NCBI GenBank assembly: GCA_003134965.1
Contig: PLDA01000002.1
Span: 930,001 to 994,000 of the forward strand
Direction of reading: 5' to 3'
Length of the DNA stretch: 64,000 bases
DNA from: Vulcanimicrobium winogradskyi
GTDB lineage: Bacteria; Vulcanimicrobiota; Vulcanimicrobiia; Vulcanimicrobiales; Vulcanimicrobiaceae
Shown: piece by piece, positions 33,062 through 40,903 of the stretch
Numbering within the stretch: position 1 is the first letter of the stretch
Layout of the letters: the number at the start of each line of letters is the position of its first letter
Made by a program: the position numbers and the translations under genes
Notes under the pieces: generated by a model
Told to the model about the DNA's origin: nothing
What the model saw: only the letters and a program-made list of their open reading frames with translations
Databases searched by the model: none

Positions 33062-33904
33062 TTACGCCGTCTCTATTTGCGTCACGAAGTCGTACAACTC
33101 GCCGAGCGCGTTCTTACGCACAGCGGAATCCATCTCGAGACGCAGCGGATCGATTCGTGTTTCGAGCAGGACGAACGAGCTCGCCAGCTTGCGCAGACGC
33201 ACGCGGTCGAGCGGCTGACGCAGCTTGTGCAGCTTGTTCGCGCGCCACATCTCGTCCCACCAGGCTTGCAGCAGGCGCCGGCGGCTGGCATCGTACTGCT
33301 CCGGCGTCAGCCCCTCGACCAGCGCGAGCACCTCGTCCGAACCAAGCCAGGGCGCTTCGAACAGCAGGCGCTCGCACGCGAACCGCCGGCGGCGTTCTTG
33401 GTCGTCGCGGCACGGGCGGCACGTCGGCCCGGCGTCGACCGGTGCGTCGCAAAGCGCGCAAAAGAGGCCGCCGCGCGCCCGGTGCGCGTCGCGCGTCCGC
33501 TCGACCGAACGGCGCAGGCGTGCGAGCGCGTCGTCGAGCGTTCGTGCCGCGGGCTCGGCCGCGATCTCGGCGTTCGCGCGGCGCGGTCCGCCGGGGCTTT
33601 CGCGGATCGGGACGGAGCGCCGGATCTTGCCGACCCGAAACCGCAGGCGGGCCAGTTCGCGGGCTTCGGGGAGCGCCCGCAGGCCGCGGACGATTTCGGG
33701 CTCCAGGAACGAGAGCTGATGCGACCATGCCGGCGAGCTGGTCAGCACGATCAGGACGTCGCGCTCGATCGCCACCGGCTGCGCCGCGCGGGCGACGTCA
33801 CTGCCGACGAGCTCGGCCCAGGCGGAACGGACCGAGACCAGCGGATCGGATCCCGCCCCCGGCTTCGGCCGCCAGGCGTCGAGGATGCTGCCGAGCCTCA
33901 GCAC
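33062..33904 (-). CDS. dciA: DciA-type helicase-loading protein (DUF721) with zinc-ribbon extension
   Basis: DciA brings the replicative helicase DnaB to the origin in the many bacteria that lack DnaC/DnaI. The N-terminal 95 residues match DUF721: LGSILDAW, SVRSAWAELVGSDVARAAQP and LIVLTSSPAWSHQLSFLEPE. A C-terminal extension of about 180 residues carries four cysteines (C149, C152, C162, C165) like a zinc ribbon, then a helical Arg-rich part. Total 280 residues, about twice the bare domain. GTG 33904 overlaps the recF stop by 7 bases. The operon position among replication genes supports the role. Confidence 0.85.
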   Translation of the reverse strand: MLRLGSILDAWRPKPGAGSDPLVSVRSAWAELVGSDVARAAQPVAIERDVLIVLTSSPAWSHQLSFLEPEIVRGLRALPEARELARLRFRVGKIRRSVPIRESPGGPRRANAEIAAEPAARTLDDALARLRRSVERTRDAHRARGGLFCALCDAPVDAGPTCRPCRDDQERRRRFACERLLFEAPWLGSDEVLALVEGLTPEQYDASRRRLLQAWWDEMWRANKLHKLRQPLDRVRLRKLASSFVLLETRIDPLRLEMDSAVRKNALGELYDFVTQIETA

Positions 33905-34968
33905 CGGGTCACCGTCGCGGCGTGGATCGACCAGGTCGCCGCCGCGCCCAAGTCGCGCGGCAGCTCGGTCGTCGTCAGAAACGCCTGCTCGAAGCCCTCG
34001 ACCGCGCCGAGGAAGCCGCCGGCGCGCTCGGCGTCGAGCTCGGAGAGCACGTCGTCGAGCAGCAGGATCGGGGCGTCTCCGGTGCGGGCCCGCATGACGT
34101 CGTATTCGGCGACCTTGAGCGCGAGCACCGCTGTTCGCTGCTGCCCTTGCGAGCCGAACGCTGCCAGCGACGTACCGTCGACCAGCAGCCGCAGGTCGTC
34201 ACGGTGGGGGCCGACCAGCGTGCTCCGGCGCCGGAGCTCGCTCTCGACCGCGGCCGCGAGTGCTTCGCCGACATCGCCATCGGGGTTCGGGGCATACGTC
34301 ACCCCGAGCCGTTCGCGAGTCCCCCGCCAGCGCCCGTAGATCGCCGCCGTCGCCGCCGCCAGTTCGTCGACGAACGCGCGCCGTGCCGCGATCAGCGCCG
34401 TTGCCGGGCGCACGAGTTCGTCGTTGTACGCCAGCAAGAGATCGCGGTCGGGAGCGATCGCGCCACGGAGCAGCGCCGACTTCTGCCCGACGACCTTCTG
34501 GTACAGCGCGAGATCGCGGTAATACACCGGCGAGAGCTGCGCGAGCGCGCCGTTCAGGAACGACCGCCGCAGCGCCGGTCCGCCGGAGACCAGCTGTAAA
34601 TCGGCCGGCACGAACGTGACGACGCGCGCACGCCCCAGGAATCGCGCGAAGCCGACCGACCCGCCGTTGACCTCGAAGCTCTTGCGCGTCCCCGCCGGCG
34701 TGCGCACGATCGTGCATCGCAGCCGAATCTCTCCCGCCGCGATCCTCGCCTCGCCGCCGATCTCGGCGCGCTCCGTCCCGCTGCGAATCAGCTCGCTCTC
34801 GCGATGCGCGCGGAACGACTTCCCCGTCGCGAGCATCGCCAGCGCCTCGAGCAGATTCGACTTCCCCTGCGCGTTGGGCCCCACGAACACGTTCAACCCG
34901 GAAGCCGGAGGGAAGTCGAGACTCTCGTAGTTGCGAAAATCGGCCAGGCGCACATGTTCGAGGCGCAC
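33898..34968 (-). CDS. recF: DNA replication and repair protein RecF
   Basis: SMC-like ATPase that loads RecA at gaps with RecO/RecR. 356 residues. VRLADFRNYESLDF at the N-terminus, Walker A GPNAQGKSNLLEALAML, ABC signature region AFGSQGQQRTAVLALKVAE and Walker B ILLLDDVLSELDAERAGGFL. Lies between dnaN and dciA in the classical origin order. Confidence 0.96.
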   Translation of the reverse strand: MRLEHVRLADFRNYESLDFPPASGLNVFVGPNAQGKSNLLEALAMLATGKSFRAHRESELIRSGTERAEIGGEARIAAGEIRLRCTIVRTPAGTRKSFEVNGGSVGFARFLGRARVVTFVPADLQLVSGGPALRRSFLNGALAQLSPVYYRDLALYQKVVGQKSALLRGAIAPDRDLLLAYNDELVRPATALIAARRAFVDELAAATAAIYGRWRGTRERLGVTYAPNPDGDVGEALAAAVESELRRRSTLVGPHRDDLRLLVDGTSLAAFGSQGQQRTAVLALKVAEYDVMRARTGDAPILLLDDVLSELDAERAGGFLGAVEGFEQAFLTTTELPRDLGAAATWSIHAATVTRC

Positions 34969-35010
34969 GCTACGTTCGGCGCGTCGTGATCAGGTTGGCC
35001 AATTCGGGGT

Positions 35011-36129
35011 TTACTGACGGAGCGGCATCAGAACATAGAGCTGCTGGCCGGATTCTTCGCCGAGCTCGAGCGGGCGGATCGCGGCCGGTGAGAGCGGGCC
35101 AAGGAACTCGAGCACCGTCTGCGGCGAGTCGACGTGGTTGAGGATCTCGACCAGGTAGCGCGCGTTGAACGCGATCGCAAGATCCTCGCCCGTCTGCTCG
35201 ACTTCGAGCTCTTCGTACGCATTGCCGGTGACATCTGATTTTGCGGTGATCATCAGCGTCTGATTTGCGACCTCGAGCTTGACCATCGAGGCGCGGTCGC
35301 CGGCGACGAGCTCCGCGCGGCGCAGCCCGCCGATCAGACCCTGCGTGTTGACGACGACGCGGCGGTCGAACTTCGCGGGGATCACCTGCTGGTAGTTCGG
35401 GTACTGCCCGTCGACGAGCCGCACGACGATCGACGTCGCGCCGGCGGTGAACTGCAGCTGGTTCGCGTTCGCTCCCAGCGCGGTGATCTCGACCAGCTCG
35501 GCGGTGCCGAGATTGCGCGCGGCTTCGCTGAGCGCGCGCGACGGGACGATGTACTTCGCGGTTCCCTCGATCGCGCGCTCCAGCTTCGAGGTCCAGCGCG
35601 CGAGTCGGTAGCCGTCGGTCGCGACCAGCGTGATGTTGTCGCCGTCGAGCTCGAGCAGCGTTCCCATCAGCACGGCGCCGCGCGCCTCTTCGTTCGACGC
35701 GGCGAAGATCGTAGCGGTGACACCTTCCCGAAAGCGTTTCGCCGGGATCGCGAAGCTCTGCCCTTTTTGGGCGACGGGGAGCGGGGGATACTCGTCGGCC
35801 GGGAGCGCGTGAAAGTCGTAGTTGGAGCGCTCGGCTTTTACCGACGCCCGCGAGGGCGAGCCGGTCAGCTCGAGCAACCCCGCCGGCAAGTTTCCGAGAT
35901 ACCCGCTGAACAAGCGAGCCGGCACCGTCACCGAGCCGGGCTCGGTGATCTCGGCCGGGAAGGACTGTTCGAGCGTGAGTTCGAGATCGGTGGCGCGCAC
36001 GCGAATCGCACCCTCGTCCGCGCTGAGCAGGACGTTCGACAGGATCGGCACCGTCGTGTGCGCGTTGACGACTTTGCTCGCCGCGCCGACCGCGGACGCG
36101 ATGTCTTTCGTACTACACGTGAACTTCAC
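35011..36129 (-). CDS. dnaN: DNA polymerase III beta subunit (sliding clamp)
   Basis: 372 residues, three clamp-fold domains. MKFTCSTKDIASAVGAASKV at the N-terminus, ATDLELTLEQSFPAEI, LVATDGYRLARW in domain 2 and the closing YVLMPLRQ (family YVLMPMR.). Loaded by the DnaX complex whose gene opens the window. Separated from dnaA by an unusual 721-base stretch holding a dead gene, so it needs its own promoter (see 36168-36173). Confidence 0.97.
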   Translation of the reverse strand: MKFTCSTKDIASAVGAASKVVNAHTTVPILSNVLLSADEGAIRVRATDLELTLEQSFPAEITEPGSVTVPARLFSGYLGNLPAGLLELTGSPSRASVKAERSNYDFHALPADEYPPLPVAQKGQSFAIPAKRFREGVTATIFAASNEEARGAVLMGTLLELDGDNITLVATDGYRLARWTSKLERAIEGTAKYIVPSRALSEAARNLGTAELVEITALGANANQLQFTAGATSIVVRLVDGQYPNYQQVIPAKFDRRVVVNTQGLIGGLRRAELVAGDRASMVKLEVANQTLMITAKSDVTGNAYEELEVEQTGEDLAIAFNARYLVEILNHVDSPQTVLEFLGPLSPAAIRPLELGEESGQQLYVLMPLRQ

Positions 36130-36167
36130 TGATCCACCGTTTCGAGAACCGTCGCGGTCCGGTCTTT

Positions 36168-36173
36168 AGTATA
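36168..36173 (-). promoter_or_regulatory. Candidate -10 element of dnaN
   Basis: TATACT on the minus strand within CTATATACT, about 40 bases before the dnaN ATG at 36129. The expected -35 area reads TGCTGG, a poor match, so the promoter is tentative. A separate promoter is plausible because dnaA ends more than 700 bases upstream. Confidence 0.35.
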
Positions 36174-36179
36174 TAGAAA

Positions 36180-36479
36180 GAACGTCGTACCAGCAGTAAG
36201 GGCGTGAATAACGGGGACAACTGCCCGACCCCGCCGGTGCCATGGCATCGCGGGCATTTCGGGCTGTGGACGCCGGAGGCCCCGCCTCCACCCAATCCCC
36301 CGACTGCGCGCGCATCCCGTTTTTCCACGGTACTGAACCGGCCCTGTGCCCGGGCTGGGAATAGACGCTGTGTATTCGGAAGGGCGCGCCTCTTTCGCCG
36401 CCCGCCGGAGATGTCGAGGGCGAGGCTAGTCGTACCCGCCCCGCCCTCGAGGTCACCATCCCGCGATCGAGCGGTGCGG
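36180..36479. other. Non-coding stretch between dnaN and the gene remnant
   Basis: About 300 bases in which no open frame looks like a real protein. It contains two weak DnaA-box-like words (CTGTGGACG near 36264 and TTTTCCACG near 36312) that do not form a cluster. Probably spacer left by decay of an inserted gene. Confidence 0.4.
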
Positions 36480-36832
36480 CTAGGTGTTGGTGGTGAACAC
36501 AAAGGGTGAAGTGCTCGTGAATCCGTCCAGCACCAGCGTCGTGCCGAAGATCGTGATTCCGTTGTAGTTTCCGCCGGGCCCCGTGAGAAGATCGACGCGA
36601 CCGGTCGCGTGGTCGATGCGACCGAGCCGGCCGTCCAGGGAGTTGACGAACCACAGGTTGTCGTTGGTGTCGACCGTTGCGAAGGTCGTGATCAACGAGC
36701 GGGCGTTCGAGCGTTTAGGCGCGGCACGGCGACGATCTTCACCGTACCGGTCGCGGTGTCGTACCGCTCGACCTCGCTCAGCTTCGTGCCCGTCGTCGAG
36801 TACTTCGCGGGCCGGCGTGGAGCCGCGCCACT
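36480..36832 (-). pseudogene. Remnant of a beta-propeller (streptogramin-lyase/NHL-like) protein, frameshifted
   Basis: The last stretch, ending at 36480, reads TFATVDTNDNLWFVNSLDGR, LGRIDHATGRVDLLTGPGG and TSPFVFTTNT, a typical propeller blade repeat. Upstream, the matching blade KLSEVERYDTATGTVKIVAV is in another frame, which runs from a stop near 36835 and ends in TGA at about 36694. One or more indels near 36710 therefore break the gene, and its 5' end is missing next to the dnaA stop. No start codon or ribosome-binding site suits it. An inserted gene that decayed inside the dnaA-dnaN unit is the simplest reading. Confidence 0.72.
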
Positions 36833-36850
36833 CTAGCGGCGCGGCCGCGA

Positions 36851-38215
36851 TCACTCGGACTGGATCTGAGCGACCAGCGAACGGATCTTGTTGCGGAACG
36901 CTTCGTCGGCGTCCATCATGTCGGCGATCTTGTCGCGTGCGTACATCGCGGTCGTATGGTCTTTCTTGCCGAACTCTCGCGCGATCTGCGGGAGCGACGC
37001 CCCGGTGAGCTGCCAGGCGATGTACATCGCGATCTGGCGCGGTAGCGTCACGCGCTGATCGCGCCGCTGCGCTTCCATCTCCTTGACCGAGATCGCGTAG
37101 CCCTTCGCGACGCGCTCCTTGATGAGCGGGATCGTCACGCGGTGCATGGGCGCCTGTGCGACGGCGTTCTTCAGCACTTCGGCCGCGAGCTCGACGTTGA
37201 TCGTCGACTTCGTCAGTGAGGCGAACGCGACGACGCGGATCAGCGAGCCTTCGAGCTCGCGGATATTCGACGGGATCACCTTCGCGATGAAGGCCAGCAC
37301 CTCGTCGGGGACCGGAACCTTTTCGGTCTCGGCCTTCTTGCGCAGGATCGCTTCGCGAGTCTCGAAGTCCGGCGGCTGGATGTCGGTCAGCAGGCCCCAC
37401 TCGAAGCGCGAGCGCAGCCGGTTCTCCAGCGTCTGGATCTCCTTCGGCGGACGATCGCTCGAGATCACGAGCTGCTTCTGCGCCTCGTGAAGCGAGTTGA
37501 AGGTGTGAAAGAACTCTTCCTGAGTCTGCTCCTTGCCTTCGAGGAACTGAATGTCGTCGATTAGCAGCACGTCGACGTGGCGGTACCGGTTGCGGAACTC
37601 GACGGTCTGGTTGTTCTTGATCGCGATGATGAACTCGTTGGTGAACTTCTCCGACGAGACGTACGCGATGTTCGCGTTCGGATTGCGCTCGAGCACGCGG
37701 TGCCCGATCGCATGCATGAGGTGCGTCTTGCCCAAACCGACGCCGCCGTAGAGGAACAGCGGGTTATAGGCCATCGACGGCGCCTCGGCGACCGCCTGTG
37801 CGGCGGCGTGGGCGAACCGGTTCGAGTTTCCGATGACGAAATCGTCGAACGTGTAGCGCGCGTTGAGGTGACCGACGCGCAGGTCGTCGGTTGCGGCGGG
37901 CTTCGCCGCCGGGGCGACCGAGGTCGCCGGCGTTTGGGTCCCGTTCCCCGGGTCGACGACGACCCGCAACGCGATCTCCGCGCCCAGCAGCTCGTGCAGC
38001 ACCGAGGTGATGTCCGCCTTGAGGCGGTTCTCCACCCAGTCGCGGGCGAACGTGGTCTGCACCGCGAGGACGATCTCCGACGGGGTGAGGTCGACCAGCC
38101 GCATCGGCTTGAGCCACATTTCGAAGACCGGCTTGTTGTAGAGCGGCTCGAGCCGCTCGAGTGCTGCGGTCCAGAGATCTTGTGGTGCTGTAGCCGATGT
38201 GCTGGTCTGATGCAT
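36851..38215 (-). CDS. dnaA: Chromosomal replication initiator protein DnaA
   Basis: 454 residues from ATG 38215 (GGTAGG upstream); the frame is open to 38452, but that part covers the origin. Domain I (LWTAALERLEPLYNKPVFEM), a short linker, then the AAA+ domain: FDDFVIGNSNRFAHAAAQAV, Walker A GGVGLGKTHL, Walker B LLIDDIQFLEG and arginine-finger region LRSRFEWGL. C-terminal DNA-binding domain with PRQIAMYIAWQLTGASLPQI and the box-recognising DHTTAMYARDKI. Binds the boxes at 38326-38490 just upstream of its own gene. Confidence 0.97.
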   Translation of the reverse strand: MHQTSTSATAPQDLWTAALERLEPLYNKPVFEMWLKPMRLVDLTPSEIVLAVQTTFARDWVENRLKADITSVLHELLGAEIALRVVVDPGNGTQTPATSVAPAAKPAATDDLRVGHLNARYTFDDFVIGNSNRFAHAAAQAVAEAPSMAYNPLFLYGGVGLGKTHLMHAIGHRVLERNPNANIAYVSSEKFTNEFIIAIKNNQTVEFRNRYRHVDVLLIDDIQFLEGKEQTQEEFFHTFNSLHEAQKQLVISSDRPPKEIQTLENRLRSRFEWGLLTDIQPPDFETREAILRKKAETEKVPVPDEVLAFIAKVIPSNIRELEGSLIRVVAFASLTKSTINVELAAEVLKNAVAQAPMHRVTIPLIKERVAKGYAISVKEMEAQRRDQRVTLPRQIAMYIAWQLTGASLPQIAREFGKKDHTTAMYARDKIADMMDADEAFRNKIRSLVAQIQSE

Positions 38216-38325
38216 GCCGTACCTACCGCATAGTCCGGACCGGCGAGCAGAGCACGCGCCGGGGGAGAATGAGCGATGGGGATTGGCCCGGAGAGGGTCG
38301 TTCCCTGCGGCGTTTTCCCCCGGAG

Positions 38326-38490
38326 TTGTCCACTTCTCCACAGGGGGGCGGACCGCGTCCCGCCGCGGCTCGTCGCGCGTATCCACGAGTTTCCCGCCCG
38401 CACGAATGGCGGCAGGAACCCGTGCCGCGCCTGGTTCGGCGGCCACGAGCAACCGGCGCTGTCCACAGGTCTGTCCACCGTTGTGGACAA
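38326..38490. other. Chromosomal origin oriC: DnaA-box cluster
   Basis: Six boxes of the form TTGTCCACA or close: TTGTCCACT 38326-38334, TTCTCCACA 38334-38342, GTATCCACG 38379-38387, CTGTCCACA 38459-38467, CTGTCCACC 38471-38479, and on the minus strand TTGTCCACA at 38482-38490. The cluster lies in the dnaA-rpmH gap, a classical origin position, and gene orientation switches here: nearly everything leftward is on the minus strand and most genes rightward on the plus strand. The TTGTCCACA form is that of high-GC genomes. A short A/T-rich patch (GCGAAATTTCCC, 38512-38523) follows. Confidence 0.85.
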
Positions 38491-38523
38491 CTTAGGAACC
38501 ATTCTCGGAACGCGAAATTTCCC

Positions 38524-38553
38524 TTGACGCTGCGGGCAGCGCGCCCGTATACT
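38524..38553 (+). promoter_or_regulatory. Sigma-70-type promoter of rpmH
   Basis: TTGACG (38524-38529), an 18-base spacer and TATACT (38548-38553), near consensus. Transcription would start about 38560, giving an 80-base leader before rpmH. It is at the edge of oriC. Confidence 0.8.
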
Positions 38554-38638
38554 GTCTTGTCGCACCTGTCGTTCGTGGCCGTCCGCGCCGCGCCGCCTTA
38601 GGGACCGGCAACCCCCGTAGCTCCAGGAGAACTCGCTC

Positions 38639-38773
38639 GTGAAGCGGACCTATCAGCCGCATAACCGGCGCCGTAAGCGCGTCCACGGCTTCCTCGAACG
38701 TATGTCAACGAAGAACGGCCGTCGCGTTCTCGCGGCACGCCGCAAGAAGGGCCGCCACCGCCTGGCCGTCTAG
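38639..38773 (+). CDS. rpmH: 50S ribosomal protein L34
   Basis: 44 residues from GTG 38639 with AGGAG upstream. It is the standard L34 sequence: MKRTYQPHNRRRKRVHGF, then RMSTKNGRRVLAARRKKGR and a short HRLAV tail. Too short for usual ORF cut-offs but unmistakable. First gene of the rpmH-rnpA-yidD-yidC-jag-mnmE-mnmG string common near origins. Confidence 0.97.
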   Translation: MKRTYQPHNRRRKRVHGFLERMSTKNGRRVLAARRKKGRHRLAV

Positions 38774-38774
38774 T

Positions 38775-38799
38775 GCGTTCGCATAAAGTACGCGAACGC
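38775..38799 (+). promoter_or_regulatory. Stem-loop between rpmH and rnpA
   Basis: GCGTTCGC, a 9-base loop and GCGAACGC: a perfect 8-bp stem starting one base after the rpmH stop. Without a U-run it is more likely an attenuator or processing site that sets the high rpmH to low rnpA ratio than a full terminator. Confidence 0.5.
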
Positions 38800-38818
38800 T
38801 CGCGGTCCTCGCTTCGCT

Positions 38819-39157
38819 GTGGTCCGCCCTCGAATGCGGGGGTATGACTCCCTTCGCCGCCGCGGCGACTTCGCTCGTGTCACGCGCCGGGGGAAGCGCT
38901 ACGCCGGAATCCACCTCACTTGCTTCGTCGCCGAAGGCCGCCGGCGCACCCGCGTTGGGATCACGGTCGCCGGCTCGATCGGCGGGGCGGTGGTACGCAA
39001 CCGCCTGCGCCGCCGGATCAAAGCCATCCTCGATCGCTATCCCCTGAGCGCGCCGCCTTGGCGCGACGTCGTCTTCATCGCTCGGCCCGGCGCCGGCGAG
39101 CTCGCCTTTCCAGAGCTCGCCGACGAAGTGGCGCGCGTGTTCCGGCCCGCTCCGTGA
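38819..39157 (+). CDS. rnpA: Ribonuclease P protein component
   Basis: Protein subunit of RNase P, which trims the 5' end of pre-tRNA. 112 residues from GTG; ATG 38834 (MRGYDSLRRRGDFARV) is an equally good start and matches the family N-terminus better. SLRRRGDFARVTRRGKR, the RNR core in GGAVVRNRLRRRIKAI, and DVVFIARPGAGELAFPELA are visible. The stop overlaps the yidD start (GTGA). Confidence 0.93.
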   Translation: MVRPRMRGYDSLRRRGDFARVTRRGKRYAGIHLTCFVAEGRRRTRVGITVAGSIGGAVVRNRLRRRIKAILDRYPLSAPPWRDVVFIARPGAGELAFPELADEVARVFRPAP

Positions 39158-39384
39158 TCGTGCGCTCCATCGCGCTCGCGGCACTGCGCGGGTACAAACG
39201 CTTCCTCTCGCCGCTGCTCCCGCCGGCTTGTCGCTTCGCCCCGACCTGTTCAGAGTATGCGGCGGAGGCGATCGAGAAACACGGCATCCTGCGGGGCGGT
39301 ACGCTCGCGGTGGGCCGGCTGGCCCGCTGCGGACCCTGGCATCCGGGCGGCTACGACCCGGTCCCCATTCGAAAGGCCTCCTGA
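39154..39384 (+). CDS. yidD: Membrane protein insertion efficiency factor YidD
   Basis: 76 residues from GTG. IALAALRGYKRFLSPLLPP, FAPTCSEYAAEAIEKHG and RCGPWHPGGYDPVP are the family hallmarks, including the three cysteines. Small peripheral inner-membrane protein that assists YidC; sits between rnpA and yidC as in most bacteria. Confidence 0.95.
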   Translation: MIVRSIALAALRGYKRFLSPLLPPACRFAPTCSEYAAEAIEKHGILRGGTLAVGRLARCGPWHPGGYDPVPIRKAS

Positions 39385-39389
39385 CACCC

Positions 39390-40238
39390 GTGCTCCTCGC
39401 CGCTAACGTCTTCTTCGATCCGATCGTGAACGCGCTCGGCCAAGTGCTGACCGCGGTCCACGCCGTGATCCCCTCGTACGGCTGGGCGCTGATCGCGCTC
39501 GCGCTGCTCGTGCGGATCGTGCTGTGGCCGCTCTCCGACATGCAGTTCAAGTCGATCGCGGAGATGCAGAAGATCCAGCCGCTGGTCAAGCAGCTCCAGG
39601 CGAAGTTCAAGAGCGACCCGCAGGCGCTCAACGCCGCGACGATGGCGCTCTACAAGGAACACAAGGTCAACCCGCTCGCCGGCTGCGTCCCCATGCTGGT
39701 CCAGTTTCCGATCCTGATCGGGCTGTACTGGGCGATCAACGCGCGCATCGATTCGTTCCACCAGGAGCACTGGCTGTGGATCGGATCCTGGGTCTCCCAC
39801 CAGTGGCCGGACGTCTTCGCCCAGAGCCTGGCGGTCCCGGACATCTTCCTGCTCGTCCTGTACGTGATCTCGATGTACTTCACGGTCCGCTACGGCAGCC
39901 CGCCGTCGACCGATCCGCAGCAGGCGCAGACCCAGAAGATCATGGCGTTCGTCTCGCCGGCGATGATCGCGTTCTTCGGCTTCAAGTACCGCTGGGCGTC
40001 GGCGCTCTATATCTACTGGCTCGCGACGAACGTCTTCACGGTCGCGCAGCAGTACCTGATGTTCCGCCGCTACGGTCTGATCGGACCCGCCGCGGCCGCG
40101 AACCGCGCCGCGCTGCTCGCATCGGCGGAGGCCGCCCCTGCCACGGCCGGGACGTCCGGGTCGAAGGCCCCGAACAACGGGGCGGCGCCGGCGAACGGGA
40201 AGCGCGCCTACCGCCCGAAGAAGCGGTCACGCCGGTAG
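39390..40238 (+). CDS. yidC: Membrane protein insertase YidC
   Basis: Inserts and folds inner-membrane proteins with or without Sec. 282 residues from GTG 39390. It is the short form without the large periplasmic domain of proteobacterial YidC. Helices: YGWALIALALLVRIVLWPLS (with the conserved Arg in the groove), GCVPMLVQFPILIGLYWAIN, SLAVPDIFLLVLYVISMYFT and IMAFVSPAMIAFFGFKY. A cytoplasmic hairpin (KIQPLVKQLQAKF) and a basic tail (KRAYRPKKRSRR) that may touch the ribosome complete it. Longer frames upstream overlap yidD. Confidence 0.94.
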   Translation: MLLAANVFFDPIVNALGQVLTAVHAVIPSYGWALIALALLVRIVLWPLSDMQFKSIAEMQKIQPLVKQLQAKFKSDPQALNAATMALYKEHKVNPLAGCVPMLVQFPILIGLYWAINARIDSFHQEHWLWIGSWVSHQWPDVFAQSLAVPDIFLLVLYVISMYFTVRYGSPPSTDPQQAQTQKIMAFVSPAMIAFFGFKYRWASALYIYWLATNVFTVAQQYLMFRRYGLIGPAAAANRAALLASAEAAPATAGTSGSKAPNNGAAPANGKRAYRPKKRSRR

Positions 40239-40264
40239 TCACCCAGCACACGGAATAAGGACGG

Positions 40265-40903
40265 ATGGAAGAGTTCGAAGGCGGGCGCCGAGGCGCCCAT
40301 GGTCAGCGGCGCCGCGCGGGACGCGCGCTCGACAAGCCGGTACGGTCCGGGCCACCCAGCGCCGGCGCAGGCGCTGAGCGGCGCCCGCGGCGCCCCCTGC
40401 CGCCGCGCGACCGGCCGATGGCCGACGTGGAACCGTCGGTCGAGCCGGAAGAGGCGAAGCCTGCTCGCGCGCTGCTCGAGGAGATCCTGACGAAGATGGG
40501 GCTCGACGACGTCGAGATCGTCTACATCGCCCGCAGCGAAGGTGAGTACTTCGAGGTGCGCGGGCCGCTGCTCGCCTCGCTGATCGGGCGTGAAGGCAAG
40601 ACGCTCGAAGCGCTCAACCTGATCTACAACAACATCATCAACGCGGGCGTGCGCAACAACCGCCGGTACTACACGATCGACGCGGAAGGCTATCGCGCGC
40701 GGCGCGCCGACCAGCTCAAGACGCTCGCGCTGGCAACACTCGAACGCGTCGTGCGCGAGAACAAGCCGGTAAAGCTCGATCCGATGCTGCCCTCGGAACG
40801 CAAGATCGTCCATCTCGCGCTCGCCGATTCGCCGTTCGTCCGGACCGAATCGGAAGGCGTCGAACCCGAGCGGCGGCTCGTCGTTTTTCCCAAGGCCGAG
40901 TAA
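40265..40903 (+). CDS. khpB: RNA-binding protein Jag/KhpB (KH and R3H domains)
   Basis: 212 residues from ATG 40265 (AAGGA six bases before). The first 50 residues are Arg/Gly-rich and look unlike a Jag_N domain; an alternative ATG at 40418 (MADVEPSVEPEE) would remove them but lacks a ribosome-binding site. The KH part ends with GPLLASLIGREGKTLEALN; the R3H domain has LPSERKIVHLALADSPFV. Placed after yidC as usual; members bind RNA and affect cell elongation. A GGGCGCC/GGCGCCC hairpin lies in the doubtful N-terminal region. Confidence 0.88.
   Translation: MEEFEGGRRGAHGQRRRAGRALDKPVRSGPPSAGAGAERRPRRPLPPRDRPMADVEPSVEPEEAKPARALLEEILTKMGLDDVEIVYIARSEGEYFEVRGPLLASLIGREGKTLEALNLIYNNIINAGVRNNRRYYTIDAEGYRARRADQLKTLALATLERVVRENKPVKLDPMLPSERKIVHLALADSPFVRTESEGVEPERRLVVFPKAE

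Noticed and set aside
36260..36320. Second DnaA-box cluster between dnaN and dnaA
   Set aside because: Only two poor matches; the dnaA-rpmH gap holds six better boxes.
36113..36502. Minus-strand frame with CPRCHGTGG suggesting a zinc-finger protein
   Set aside because: The rest of the frame is Arg/Gly-rich low-complexity sequence, runs into dnaN and has no start signal; likely chance in GC-rich DNA.
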